DNA from: G963667675 sp963667675
GTDB lineage: Bacteria > Chloroflexota > Dehalococcoidia > Lucifugimonadales > UBA3495
Assembly: GCA_963667675.1 (NCBI GenBank)
Contig: OY763929.1
Location: 1,426,001 to 1,490,000, forward strand
DNA: 64,000 nt
Direction: 5' to 3'
Every line of letters starts with the position of its first letter. Within the stretch, counting starts at the first letter, position 1. The notes below the pieces were generated by a model. It was given only the letters and a program-made list of their open reading frames with translations, ran no database searches and had not been told where the DNA came from. Position numbers and translations under genes: made by a program. This document shows, piece after piece, positions 53,699 to 62,356 of the stretch.

Positions 53699-55108
53699 AT
53701 GGCATTGAAATCCGTCTCGGCTCGCCCGCGTTATTCCGGCTCTAGAGGCCGCCGCCAAGTCGTCTGCGCCGGATGCGGCGCCTCCACAACCGTACCCTTC
53801 CGGCCAAGCCAAGACCGTCCGGTGTATTGCTCCCCTTGCTTCAAGCTGCGGCGCAATCACTCTCCCGGACCGGCAAGGAAACTCGCCAGGCAGTCGGTCG
53901 CCTCAAATCAACCACCTCAGGAGCGTCGCGCGATAGGCGATGGCCCTTCCACCTCCTCCGCTCCGGCGTTTGCGGAAATGGCCTTGAAAGCCTCCACCAA
54001 GGCAGCCCTTTCCTGTATAGGCATATCAGAGCCTACGCCGATCCAGGAGAAGACTATCCCTCTTCTTATGGCTGGCCGGGACGTGATTGGACAGGCGCGC
54101 ACGGGCTCCGGCAAGACCCTGGCGTTCGCCGTCCCCTTGGCGGAACGGTGCAACCCGTCCGTCCGGCAGGTTCAGGCGTTGGTCCTGGTGCCCACTCGCG
54201 AACTCGCCATGCAGGTGGCCAGGGTGACTGAGGTCGTGGCGTCGCCCCATTCTCTACGCTGCACCTTGCTATACGGCGGCCGTTCGCTGCGGCCGGAGTA
54301 CGCCGCATTGAAGACCGGCGCACACATCGTCATCGGCACCCCTGGCCGGACGTTGGACCACATACGTCAGGGCACTCTGGACTTGCGATCGGTGCGGGTT
54401 TTGGTCTTGGATGAGGCTGACGAGATGCTGGACAGGGGGTTCGCTCACGACGTCGAGGCAATCTTGAGCAGGACGCCTTCCAGCCGGCAAACGGCCCTTT
54501 TGTCGGCGACAATCCCCGACTGGGTAGCAAAAACGGCCGCGAAGTACATGCGAGACCCGGCAACAGTGAAGGTGGATGCAGACTTGAAAGCATTGCCCAG
54601 TGTAGAACACCTTGTCTATACCATCGAGAAGTCCGACAAGATAGGAGCGCTTCGGACCCTGCTCAACCAGCGGGACGGCGGGGCGGTCATAGTCTTCGGC
54701 AAGACCAAGCGCGGGGTGAAAAGGCTGGCTGCACAACTAGGTGAGATGGGTTACCCGGCAGGGGCATTACAGGGGAATCTTAGCCAAACCGCACGCGAGC
54801 GCGTGATGGCGGACTTTCGTTCAGGAGCTGTCCCTATCTTGGTGGCAACCAACGTAGCAGCCCGCGGGTTGGATATCGAGGGCATTGGCCAAGTCATTAA
54901 CTATGACTTGCCGGACTCTGACCTGCTCTTCACCCACAGGGTCGGGAGGACGGGGCGGATGGGCCGCGCCGGTCAAGCAGTGACGTTCATCACTCCGGAT
55001 GAAGGGCCAAAGTGGCGTGAGATTAACCGAAGTATGGGAGGCCGCCTCACTCGCCAGCCCTGGAAGGCGCCCCACGGGTTGGGACACCGCCTGCAGAACG
55101 CCCGATGA
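53699..55108 (+). CDS. DEAD-box RNA helicase with an N-terminal zinc ribbon
   Basis: A 469-aa helicase. An N-terminal CxxC_CxxC zinc ribbon (CAGCG and, 20 residues later, CSPC) and a basic linker precede the core. The core has the Q motif region EPTPIQEKTIP, Walker A ARTGSGKT, PTRELAMQV, GTPGRT, DEAD in VLDEADEMLD, SAT, and the C-terminal VATNVAARGLD and HRVGRTGR. It unwinds RNA during cold adaptation or ribosome assembly. ATG 53699 with AAGGAG upstream is used. Its stop overlaps the typA start by 4 bp. Confidence 0.95.
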   Translation: MALKSVSARPRYSGSRGRRQVVCAGCGASTTVPFRPSQDRPVYCSPCFKLRRNHSPGPARKLARQSVASNQPPQERRAIGDGPSTSSAPAFAEMALKASTKAALSCIGISEPTPIQEKTIPLLMAGRDVIGQARTGSGKTLAFAVPLAERCNPSVRQVQALVLVPTRELAMQVARVTEVVASPHSLRCTLLYGGRSLRPEYAALKTGAHIVIGTPGRTLDHIRQGTLDLRSVRVLVLDEADEMLDRGFAHDVEAILSRTPSSRQTALLSATIPDWVAKTAAKYMRDPATVKVDADLKALPSVEHLVYTIEKSDKIGALRTLLNQRDGGAVIVFGKTKRGVKRLAAQLGEMGYPAGALQGNLSQTARERVMADFRSGAVPILVATNVAARGLDIEGIGQVINYDLPDSDLLFTHRVGRTGRMGRAGQAVTFITPDEGPKWREINRSMGGRLTRQPWKAPHGLGHRLQNAR

Positions 55109-56970
55109 CGACCACCGACGGCGCCGCGGAATTGAACGACTGCCGCAACAACGCCATACGCAACCTCGCGATCATAGCCCACGTTGACCACGGCAAGACC
55201 ACCTTGGTAGACGCCCTGCTGAAGCAGGGCCAGGTCTTCCAGGCCCATCAGCAGGTGGGAGCTCTAATCATGGACACCAATCCCTTGGAGCGGGAACGCG
55301 GCATAACAATCCTGGCCAAGAATGCCTCGGTCTACTACGGGGACGTGAGGATTAACATCATCGACACGCCGGGCCACGCCGACTTCAGCGGCGAGGTGGA
55401 ACGCGTCATGAACATGGCCGATGGCTGCCTGCTGTTGGTAGACGCCGTAGACGGGCCCATGCCCCAGACTACCTACGTCTTGCGCCAAGCCCTCCAGCAG
55501 AACGTTACCCCCATGGTGGTCATTAACAAGGTCGACCGGCCGGAGGCCCGGGTGGCGGAAGTGGTCGAGATGGTCCAAGACCTGTTCTTGGAATTGGCCA
55601 CGGATGCAAAGCAACTGGATTTTCCGGTGCTGTATGCATCGGCCCGGCAGGGTTACGCTACCACATGCTTGGACACCCCAGGGCCGAATATGCAACCCCT
55701 CTTTCAAGCGATCTTGGATTCGGTGCCGCCGCCCAAAGGCGACCCCAATTCCCCCCTCCAACTGCTCGTTGCCGCGCTGGACTACGACAACCATCTGGGA
55801 CAGGTCGCTGTGGGCCGGATCACCAATGGCACTATGAGGAAGCGTGACGACGTGGCGTTGCTATGCTCCGACGCCCAGCCCACAATCCATAACCTGGAGC
55901 ACATATTTGTATTCCGCGGAATGGAGCGGGTGGAAGTATCGGAAGCCCATGCCGGGGACATTGTAGCGGTGACCGGCCCTGAGGGCGTGTCCATAGGAGA
56001 CACCATTGCCTCTCCTGACAACCCGGAGGCCCTTCCGTCTATCAACATCAACGAACCGACGGTGCGGATGACATTCGGGGTCAATACTTCTCCTTTGATG
56101 GGTCGGGAGGGCATCCATTGCACTTCCAGAAATCTCCACGAAAGGCTGATGAGAGAACTCCGGACCAACGTTAGCCTGAGAGTAGAGGCCACTCCCAGCC
56201 CCGACGTGTTCGTGGTTGCAGGACGGGGAGAACTGCATCTGTCTATACTGGTTGAGACGATGCGCCGCGAACAATTCGAATTCCAGGTGTCCCGTCCCGC
56301 TCCCGTGACCAAGGTGATCGAAGGCAATACATACGAACCCTGCGAGATTTTGAATATCAGCGCACGTGAAGAGCACGTTGGCGCGCTGACCGAATACTTG
56401 TCGGCTCACCTGGCCCAACTGCAAGATATGCGGTACGGTGAGAACGGCTACGTCCACATGGAATACAAGATACCCACCCGCGGACTGATCGGGTTCGACG
56501 CTTTCTTTCTCCGCACCACCCGGGGTGACGGAGTAAAAAACAGCATATTCACCTCCTACGAGCCGATGGGGAATGAGATAAAGGCCGAACGCGGCGGCGT
56601 ACTCGTAGCGTCTGAGGGCGGCGTAGCCGTAACCTACGGGTTGCTGAATGCCCAGGGCAGGGGCGACACTTTCATAGACCCGGGCACGATAGTCTACGAA
56701 GGTATGATCGTCGGCTCCCACCATCGCGACGGCGACATCGAAATCAACGTCTGCAAGGAGAAGAAGCTGACCAATATGCGCTCTTCTACGGCCGACGTTG
56801 CCAGACGATTAAACGCCACTGCCAGGTTGAGCCTGGAGGAGGCACTGACGTTTATATCTGACGACGAACTGGTGGAGATTACTCCGCAGAGCTTCCGGCT
56901 TCGCAAGATGGAACTTTCGGCTCTGGACCGAAAACGCCAACGCCGGGACGGGGCTCGCGCCAGAGATTAG
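55105..56970 (+). CDS. typA: Translational GTPase TypA/BipA
   Basis: A 621-aa ribosome-associated GTPase of the EF-G family. GTPase motifs are AHVDHGKTTLVDALL, RERGITI, DTPGHADF and NKVDRPEA. EF-G-like domains III and V follow, and the BipA-specific C-terminal domain has EDNELVEITPQSFRLRK-type residues. It acts in large-subunit assembly under stress. ATGA overlap with the DEAD-box helicase gene suggests both act in ribosome biogenesis. Confidence 0.97.
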   Translation: MTTTDGAAELNDCRNNAIRNLAIIAHVDHGKTTLVDALLKQGQVFQAHQQVGALIMDTNPLERERGITILAKNASVYYGDVRINIIDTPGHADFSGEVERVMNMADGCLLLVDAVDGPMPQTTYVLRQALQQNVTPMVVINKVDRPEARVAEVVEMVQDLFLELATDAKQLDFPVLYASARQGYATTCLDTPGPNMQPLFQAILDSVPPPKGDPNSPLQLLVAALDYDNHLGQVAVGRITNGTMRKRDDVALLCSDAQPTIHNLEHIFVFRGMERVEVSEAHAGDIVAVTGPEGVSIGDTIASPDNPEALPSININEPTVRMTFGVNTSPLMGREGIHCTSRNLHERLMRELRTNVSLRVEATPSPDVFVVAGRGELHLSILVETMRREQFEFQVSRPAPVTKVIEGNTYEPCEILNISAREEHVGALTEYLSAHLAQLQDMRYGENGYVHMEYKIPTRGLIGFDAFFLRTTRGDGVKNSIFTSYEPMGNEIKAERGGVLVASEGGVAVTYGLLNAQGRGDTFIDPGTIVYEGMIVGSHHRDGDIEINVCKEKKLTNMRSSTADVARRLNATARLSLEEALTFISDDELVEITPQSFRLRKMELSALDRKRQRRDGARARD

Positions 56971-57059
56971 GAACGCCTCAACTACGACGCCGCATCCGGC
57001 AGCAGGGTTGGGGGTTTGCAGAAGTGCCCCGACCCGGAATCCCTTACTCAAGCGGCTCC

Positions 57060-57929
57060 TTACAGTTTAGGCCCCCGCCGTTCCAACCGCCGGCCGTGGA
57101 ACAGGTACTGCTGGGCGTATCCGCCGTAGCGGCCGAAGTGCTCCAACGCCCACTCCAGCAGCACCCTGTCCGGCGGCGTCTTTTGCCCCGGAAAGTACCA
57201 CTCCCCCAGTGCCCGGCGCACCCACACGTCTATGGGGAACGCCTCCAGCTTCTCCAGGGAGAACACCGCTATGCAGTCGGCGATCTTGGAGCCGATGCCT
57301 GGACATTCCATCAACCTGGCCTTGGCTTCCAAGTAAGGGATCCTCACCAGTTCCGCCAGGTCCAACGCTCCCTCAGCCACCAAGTTGGCGGTCTTGTCCA
57401 CGTAGGGCGCCCGGAAGCCCAGGCCCAGCCGCCGGAGATCCATCTCACCGGCGTCCGCAAGCTGTGACGGACTGGGAAAGGTGTGCCTGGTATGGCCGTC
57501 TATCTCAACCGGCTCGCCGTAGGCTTCCGACATCCGCTCGACCACCAGGTGGATGCGCGGGATGTTGGAGTTGGCGGAGCAGATGAAGCTGACCAGGCAC
57601 TCCCACGGGTCTATTCTTAGCAGCCGCAGGCCGGGATAGCGCTCGATCATCTCGGCGACCCGCGGGTCCCGGCTTATCTCGGCGTATATGGCCTCGATGT
57701 CGTCGTCCAGCCGCAGGTAACTGTGCAGCAGGCGCGCAACTTGTTCTTCGCTTCCGGGCCGGCTGCGGAACTCGACAGCCCCGTCCAGTTGTCGGGCCTT
57801 TACCAGGTTGCCCCTGATGACGCCGAAATACCAGTCTCCTTCCCGCCGCCAGCGGTGGGACTGGCCGCTCTCCAGGCTGGCAGCCAGGTCTAGAGGTTGT
57901 TCAACTTCCAGCTTCAACGCCGGCGCCAA
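57060..57929 (-). CDS. 8-oxoguanine DNA glycosylase, OGG1 type
   Basis: A 289-aa HhH-GPD superfamily glycosylase/lyase. An N-terminal OGG_N-type domain (GQSHRWRREGDWYFGVI) precedes the helix-hairpin-helix with CPGIGSKIADCI; the Lys there is the Schiff-base nucleophile, and the following Asp is in FPIDVWVRR. It removes 8-oxoguanine and cuts the strand. TTG 57929 overlaps the end of the helicase gene by 29 bp; an internal TTG at 57914 is also possible. Confidence 0.9.
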   Translation of the reverse strand: MAPALKLEVEQPLDLAASLESGQSHRWRREGDWYFGVIRGNLVKARQLDGAVEFRSRPGSEEQVARLLHSYLRLDDDIEAIYAEISRDPRVAEMIERYPGLRLLRIDPWECLVSFICSANSNIPRIHLVVERMSEAYGEPVEIDGHTRHTFPSPSQLADAGEMDLRRLGLGFRAPYVDKTANLVAEGALDLAELVRIPYLEAKARLMECPGIGSKIADCIAVFSLEKLEAFPIDVWVRRALGEWYFPGQKTPPDRVLLEWALEHFGRYGGYAQQYLFHGRRLERRGPKL

Positions 57930-60735
57930 CCCACTGGGCCGCCAGGGCCCCCACCGTGGAAAGGTTACAGGGCTTCATCGTGCAAGGCGGTATCGACTTC
58001 AAGAACGACTGCCCGTACGCCCGCCCGGTGATTCTCTGGTCCAATACCACGATGGTCCCCTTGTCCTCTTTGTTGCGAATCAGCCGGCCGATGCCCTGCC
58101 GGAACCGCAACACGGCCTGGGGAATCGAATACTGCTTGAACGGGTCCTCGTACTGCTCCGACCTGGCTTTCACCACCGGGTCGGTGGGCACCTGGAAGGG
58201 CAGCCGGGTCAGCACCAGCGCCTGCAGGACGCCGTTGGGCAGGTCCACTCCCTCCCAGAAGCTTGCCGTTCCCAGGAGAACGCTGCGGGGGTCTTGGGTG
58301 AACCGGGCTATGAGTTGCTGCGGCGGGCCGTCGACGCTCTGGGCCAGCACCTGTATGCCCTCCGCCTGCAGCGGCGCCCGGATGCGGTTAGCTACAGCCC
58401 GCAGCGACGAGTAGGAGGTGAACAGCGCCATCGTCCTGCCGCCCAAGGAAGTTCCCAGGTCCACCAGCACCCGGGCCAGCGCCCCCGAGTAGCCGTCGTT
58501 GTTGGGAGCCGGCATGTCGCCGGGCATCAGCAACAGCGCCGCCTTCTGGTAGTCGAACGGCGACCCCACCAGCAGTTCGTCGCTTTCCTCGGGCAGTCCC
58601 GTCCTTCCCTTGAAGTAGCCGAAGTTCCCCTCGGTGCTGAGGGTCGCGCTGGTCATCACCACGCTCTCTTTCCGGTCGTACAGTCCTTCCGCCAGCATGG
58701 GACCAACGTCCAGCGGCGCGGCGTGGAACGAAGCGTCGCCGCTCGACGTCTCCCGCGCCGCCCAGATGATAGACCCGTCGTCGGGAGAGCCGATTATCGA
58801 CGCCAGTTGGTGCCGCAACTCGTCCAGGCTGTCCAGGATGTTCCCCGCCTCCATCGCCAGAGCAGGCTGGTCGCCCGCCGCCGGCAGCACCGTTGATTCC
58901 AGGAACCGCTGCAGCCGGGCAAGCACCTGCGACGCCTGCAGCATCCTCACTTCCAGGTTTTCCCAGGCCAGGGCAATCCCCTGCCACGATTGCCTGTTCC
59001 TGACCTGCGGGTCTACCAACACCTGCACCGGGCCGTCAGAGGAGTCCATTCTCTGGGCTTCGAGAAATCCCTCTCCCGATGCCCAGAGCCGGGCCCATAA
59101 TTCCCGCAGGGCCGCAGCCCCGGTCTCGGTGTCCGAGACCGCTCGTTCACCTTCCCGCCTCACCGCCGTGGTCATGCCCTCGGCGCCCAACGCCATGCGC
59201 ACCTGCACCGCCAACCGCCCCTGTAGTTCCAGGGCCTCCTCCAGCCGGTCGCGGGTCACGCTGAACCCCAACTGTCGCGTCGCTTCGTCTTCCAGGTGGT
59301 GGGCTTCATCGACTATCAAGTATTTGTAGTCCGGGATCAGCCCCCCGCCCCGCACCAGGTCGGACAGCAGCAGGGCATGGTTCACCACCACGACATGGGC
59401 TTGGTCCGCCCGCTCCCTGGCGCTGCGCAGGAAGCAGGGGCCGCCGTCCCGCAGCCCCGGGCACCAGGCTTTCTCCCCGGCGGACACCCGGGACCACACG
59501 AACCCATCCCGGCCCGACAGGTTGATCTCCCCCCGGTCGCCGGTGACCGTGTCCTGGAGCCACACCGCCGTCTTGCTCAAGACGCGGGCGTCCTCCACCG
59601 TCGGGTTCTCGGTTCTTGCCAGGTAGTTCCACCGGTGGAGGCACAGGTAGTTGGCCCGTCCCTTCAGCAGCGCCGCTTTCACCGAGCCCTGCTCCACCAG
59701 CCCGGCCTCCTCCAACACGTTGAGCAAGGCTGGGATGTCCTTCTTCAATAACTGTTCCTGTAGGTTGATGGTATTGGTCGAGACGACCACCCGCTGCCCG
59801 TGGGCCACCGCGAACAGAACCGCGGGGAGCAGGTAGGCTATCGACTTCCCAACGCCGGTGCCGCCCTCCACTGCCAGGCGCCGGCTGTTGAAGATAGCCC
59901 GGGTGACCGCGGACAGCATCTCCTCCTGCTCCGGCCGGAGTTCGAAACCGGAAAAGCTCTGGGCGAACGGCCCTTGCGCTCCCAGCAGGTTGATGATCTT
60001 GTCCTCGTCCAGGGCTGCCTTGGAACTGTCGGCCCGCCGCTTCTCCGGCCGGCCCAGCCGGGCCGCCAGCGCCTCGGTGTCCAGGCCGGTCAGGCCCGCG
60101 GCCGCCGTCGCCTGGGGCACTCCCTGCTGCAGGCCCGTCAGCAGCGGCGCTATTGACCACCGGCTGCGCATGGACAGGTGCACCAGGTGGGCCAGCAGGC
60201 CGGGATCCAACTCCTCCGCACGGCGCAGCAATTGGATGAAGACCTGGTGCGTCGCGCTGGCGTCGGCCAAGGCCCGGTGGTGGTTGCGCAAGTCCACCTC
60301 GAAGTACTCCGACAAGTAGGCCAGGGAGTATTGCTGCGCGTAGGGCAGCAGAGAGGACGCCAGGTCCCAGGTGTCGTAGGCCGGGTTCTGCAATTGCAGA
60401 CCGTGGGTGGCGAGAAAGCCCAGGTCGAACCGCACGTTGTGGCCGATAACCGGGTGGTGTTCCAGGAAGTCGCCCAGTTCATCGGCGATAGAGTTGAAGA
60501 AGGGCGCCCTGGCGACCTGGCCGGGCTTGATGCCGGTCAGCCGTTGGATGAAGTCCGGGATGGTCCGGCCGGGGTTGACCAGCGTCTGGAAGGTGTCGAT
60601 GACCTGGCCGCCCTGGAACTTGACCGCGCCCACTTCGATGATGGTGTCCCGGTCCTGGTCCAGCCCGGTGGTCTCCAGGTCCAGGGATACGTGGACCGAC
60701 TCGAACGGCGAGGTTGATGGGATACCCAGAGTCAT
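57901..60735 (-). CDS. DinG-family helicase with N-terminal DnaQ-like exonuclease
   Basis: A 944-aa fusion. Residues 10-175 form a DEDDh 3'-5' exonuclease (SLDLETTGLD, GHNVRFDLGFL, HRALADASAT). The XPD/DinG-type helicase follows, with Walker A EGGTGVGKS, VDEAHHLEDE and a late GTASFWEGVDLP and RQGIGRLIR. In the iron-sulfur region only three cysteines are seen (CLHRW, WCPG, PCF), so a normal 4-Cys [4Fe-4S] cluster may be missing. It likely acts in replication or repair, together with the glycosylase gene it overlaps. Confidence 0.93.
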   Translation of the reverse strand: MTLGIPSTSPFESVHVSLDLETTGLDQDRDTIIEVGAVKFQGGQVIDTFQTLVNPGRTIPDFIQRLTGIKPGQVARAPFFNSIADELGDFLEHHPVIGHNVRFDLGFLATHGLQLQNPAYDTWDLASSLLPYAQQYSLAYLSEYFEVDLRNHHRALADASATHQVFIQLLRRAEELDPGLLAHLVHLSMRSRWSIAPLLTGLQQGVPQATAAAGLTGLDTEALAARLGRPEKRRADSSKAALDEDKIINLLGAQGPFAQSFSGFELRPEQEEMLSAVTRAIFNSRRLAVEGGTGVGKSIAYLLPAVLFAVAHGQRVVVSTNTINLQEQLLKKDIPALLNVLEEAGLVEQGSVKAALLKGRANYLCLHRWNYLARTENPTVEDARVLSKTAVWLQDTVTGDRGEINLSGRDGFVWSRVSAGEKAWCPGLRDGGPCFLRSARERADQAHVVVVNHALLLSDLVRGGGLIPDYKYLIVDEAHHLEDEATRQLGFSVTRDRLEEALELQGRLAVQVRMALGAEGMTTAVRREGERAVSDTETGAAALRELWARLWASGEGFLEAQRMDSSDGPVQVLVDPQVRNRQSWQGIALAWENLEVRMLQASQVLARLQRFLESTVLPAAGDQPALAMEAGNILDSLDELRHQLASIIGSPDDGSIIWAARETSSGDASFHAAPLDVGPMLAEGLYDRKESVVMTSATLSTEGNFGYFKGRTGLPEESDELLVGSPFDYQKAALLLMPGDMPAPNNDGYSGALARVLVDLGTSLGGRTMALFTSYSSLRAVANRIRAPLQAEGIQVLAQSVDGPPQQLIARFTQDPRSVLLGTASFWEGVDLPNGVLQALVLTRLPFQVPTDPVVKARSEQYEDPFKQYSIPQAVLRFRQGIGRLIRNKEDKGTIVVLDQRITGRAYGQSFLKSIPPCTMKPCNLSTVGALAAQWVGAGVEAGS

Positions 60736-60953
60736 TGCAGATCAATCGCCGGGGAATATCCGCGGCCCGTCGCCATACATGGGCTCGACAGGGGTCTGAT
60801 AGGCTTGCCGCAAGGACATTTCGACGCCGCCTGCCGCGTCCGTCCTCATCCCGGCCCGCCGCCCGCTATGGCAGGGGTTGCCGATTCCTATGCGCCGCTA
60901 CCCGGCCCTCTCGTCCTTTCTCCCCGGCCGGGACCCGCTCTCGAACTATGGGG

Positions 60954-61667
60954 TCAGACCACGTAGGGCCGGACCGAACCGGAGCGCAGGCCCACCGCGG
61001 GGTGATACTTGCCGCTGTGGACAGCGGTCAGGAACTCTTCTTCGTTGTTGATTTCATCGTCGAAGGCGGTCACGAACTTGCCCAGCCCGTGGACCGAGTG
61101 GGCGTCGCTGCCGCCGGTGACCGGCATCCCCAGCAGCGAGGCCACCCGCATGGCGAAGTCGTTCTCCCGGTCTTGGGTCCCGCCGTTGGCGACCTCAACC
61201 GCATGGGCCAGTTTGAACACCGGATGATCCAAAGCGTCTTCGGGCTTCTCCGGCAGGGGGTCGTCCACTGATTGGTAAAGCAGGGCGTTGTGCCTGCGGC
61301 TTGGGGTCAACGCCGCCCGGAAGGGGTGGGCGGTGACCACGAACCCGCCGACCTCGTCGGCGGCCTTCCTCAGCTTGGCGGCCTTGTGAAAGCCCGACTG
61401 GAACTTGTCCAGGCCGAAGGCCAGCATGTGGCCCATGTCTGTCTCCACCTCCATCGCCCTCACCAGCACCACGTCGTGGAGGCTGGCAAAGCGCTGGAAC
61501 TCGTGGCGGTCCCACGGGCCGCTGTGCTCAGTGATGCATAAACCCCGCAGCCCCAGCCGCTCCGCTTCCAGTATCAGGTCGTCGGGCTTGAGGCTGCTGT
61601 CGCTGCTCCCCTTGGTCGTGTGGATGTGGAGGTCGAACAGTTTTGCCATATTTTGGTGGTCAGCCAT
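60954..61667 (-). CDS. PHP-domain phosphoesterase-like protein
   Basis: A protein of about 237 aa with the PHP fold. The first metal motif is DLHIHTTKGSSDSS, then TEHSG, EVETDMGHMLAFG, VTAHPF and the final GSDAHSVHGLG. These supply the usual trinuclear metal ligands. Members act on nucleotides, sugars or phosphates, and the substrate is unknown. Two starts are close, ATG 61667 and ATG 61649; both keep the domain intact. Confidence 0.8.
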   Translation of the reverse strand: MADHQNMAKLFDLHIHTTKGSSDSSLKPDDLILEAERLGLRGLCITEHSGPWDRHEFQRFASLHDVVLVRAMEVETDMGHMLAFGLDKFQSGFHKAAKLRKAADEVGGFVVTAHPFRAALTPSRRHNALLYQSVDDPLPEKPEDALDHPVFKLAHAVEVANGGTQDRENDFAMRVASLLGMPVTGGSDAHSVHGLGKFVTAFDDEINNEEEFLTAVHSGKYHPAVGLRSGSVRPYVV

Positions 61668-62043
61668 CCGCCGCCGGGGGCTGACGCTCAAGTAAGTCTA
61701 TCCGGGATGACCAATGCCGTCAACGCGCCGAAAATTCAATTTCCCCACCATTTCCGCTCATTTCTGCTTGCCGGCAGCTGGTTGGTTGGGGCGTCCAAAA
61801 ATTTAGATACCGTCCCACTGAGTCCCATTTCGTTCCACTTCTCTTCTCCGTCAAGCGGTGAGCCGACGCGCCGGATTCCCCCTCAGTTGAAACCGGGAAG
61901 GGATGAAAAGGTTGTGGGCTGCCGGGACATGTTTCACCAGGTACTAGTTTGATGACGAATCTGCGGGGTTGTCAAGCACGGTTTGTCAGTGGGGTGGAAG
62001 GTTGGTTTCGCTTAGGCGCCTACCTGTCACCCCGGCGCCATGC

Positions 62044-62167
62044 CTGTCACCCCGAACGGAGTAAGGGGTCTAAAATCCTTGCTGACAGCCAAGTGCGGTG
62101 TTGGCGAAGATCGGGACCCGGTCCTGGCCTGGGGTTTGAGATTTCTCGGCTACGCTCGAAATGACAG
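62044..62167. repeat. Dispersed inverted-repeat unit (TGTCACCCCGA type)
   Basis: CTGTCA at 62044-62049 faces TGACAG at 62162-62167, with CCCCGAACGGAGTAAGGGGT on the inner left and CTCGGCTACGCTCGAAA on the inner right. Another partial CTGTCACCCCGG lies at about 62026. Similar units of this wording are common in intergenic DNA of many bacteria. Confidence 0.55.
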
Positions 62168-62205
62168 TGTGGCGCGATCTGGATGATAGCGGGGCTGCCG
62201 GCGAC

Positions 62206-62233
62206 GTAGGGGCGAAAAATCTTTCGCCCCTAC
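62206..62233. repeat. REP-like palindrome
   Basis: A perfect 12-bp stem GTAGGGGCGAAA with a 4-nt loop. The form resembles short palindromes that occur in many copies in environmental Chloroflexota and other genomes. It has no poly-U tail, so it is not a simple terminator. Confidence 0.6.
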
Positions 62234-62356
62234 GGGATGTGGTTGGCCATAGGGTTGTGATGGAGCTTCGCCGGGGGTTCCGGTTGCTTCTAGCGTATAG
62301 GAGTTTTGCGCTCCTGTCCCAGTGTAAATCTGGCATACCTTTATGCTCAATCATGC

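Larger units (their letters stand above)
61668..62356. other. Non-coding, repeat-rich region
   Basis: Almost 690 bases without a credible gene. The left part (61668-62020) is unremarkable. The right part holds an inverted-repeat unit at 62044-62167 and a perfect hairpin repeat at 62206-62233. Short open frames here lie across these repeats. Confidence 0.6.

Noticed and set aside
57808..58896. Plus-strand frame of 362 codons opposite the DinG-like helicase
   Set aside because: Antisense shadow; the helicase frame has all motifs.
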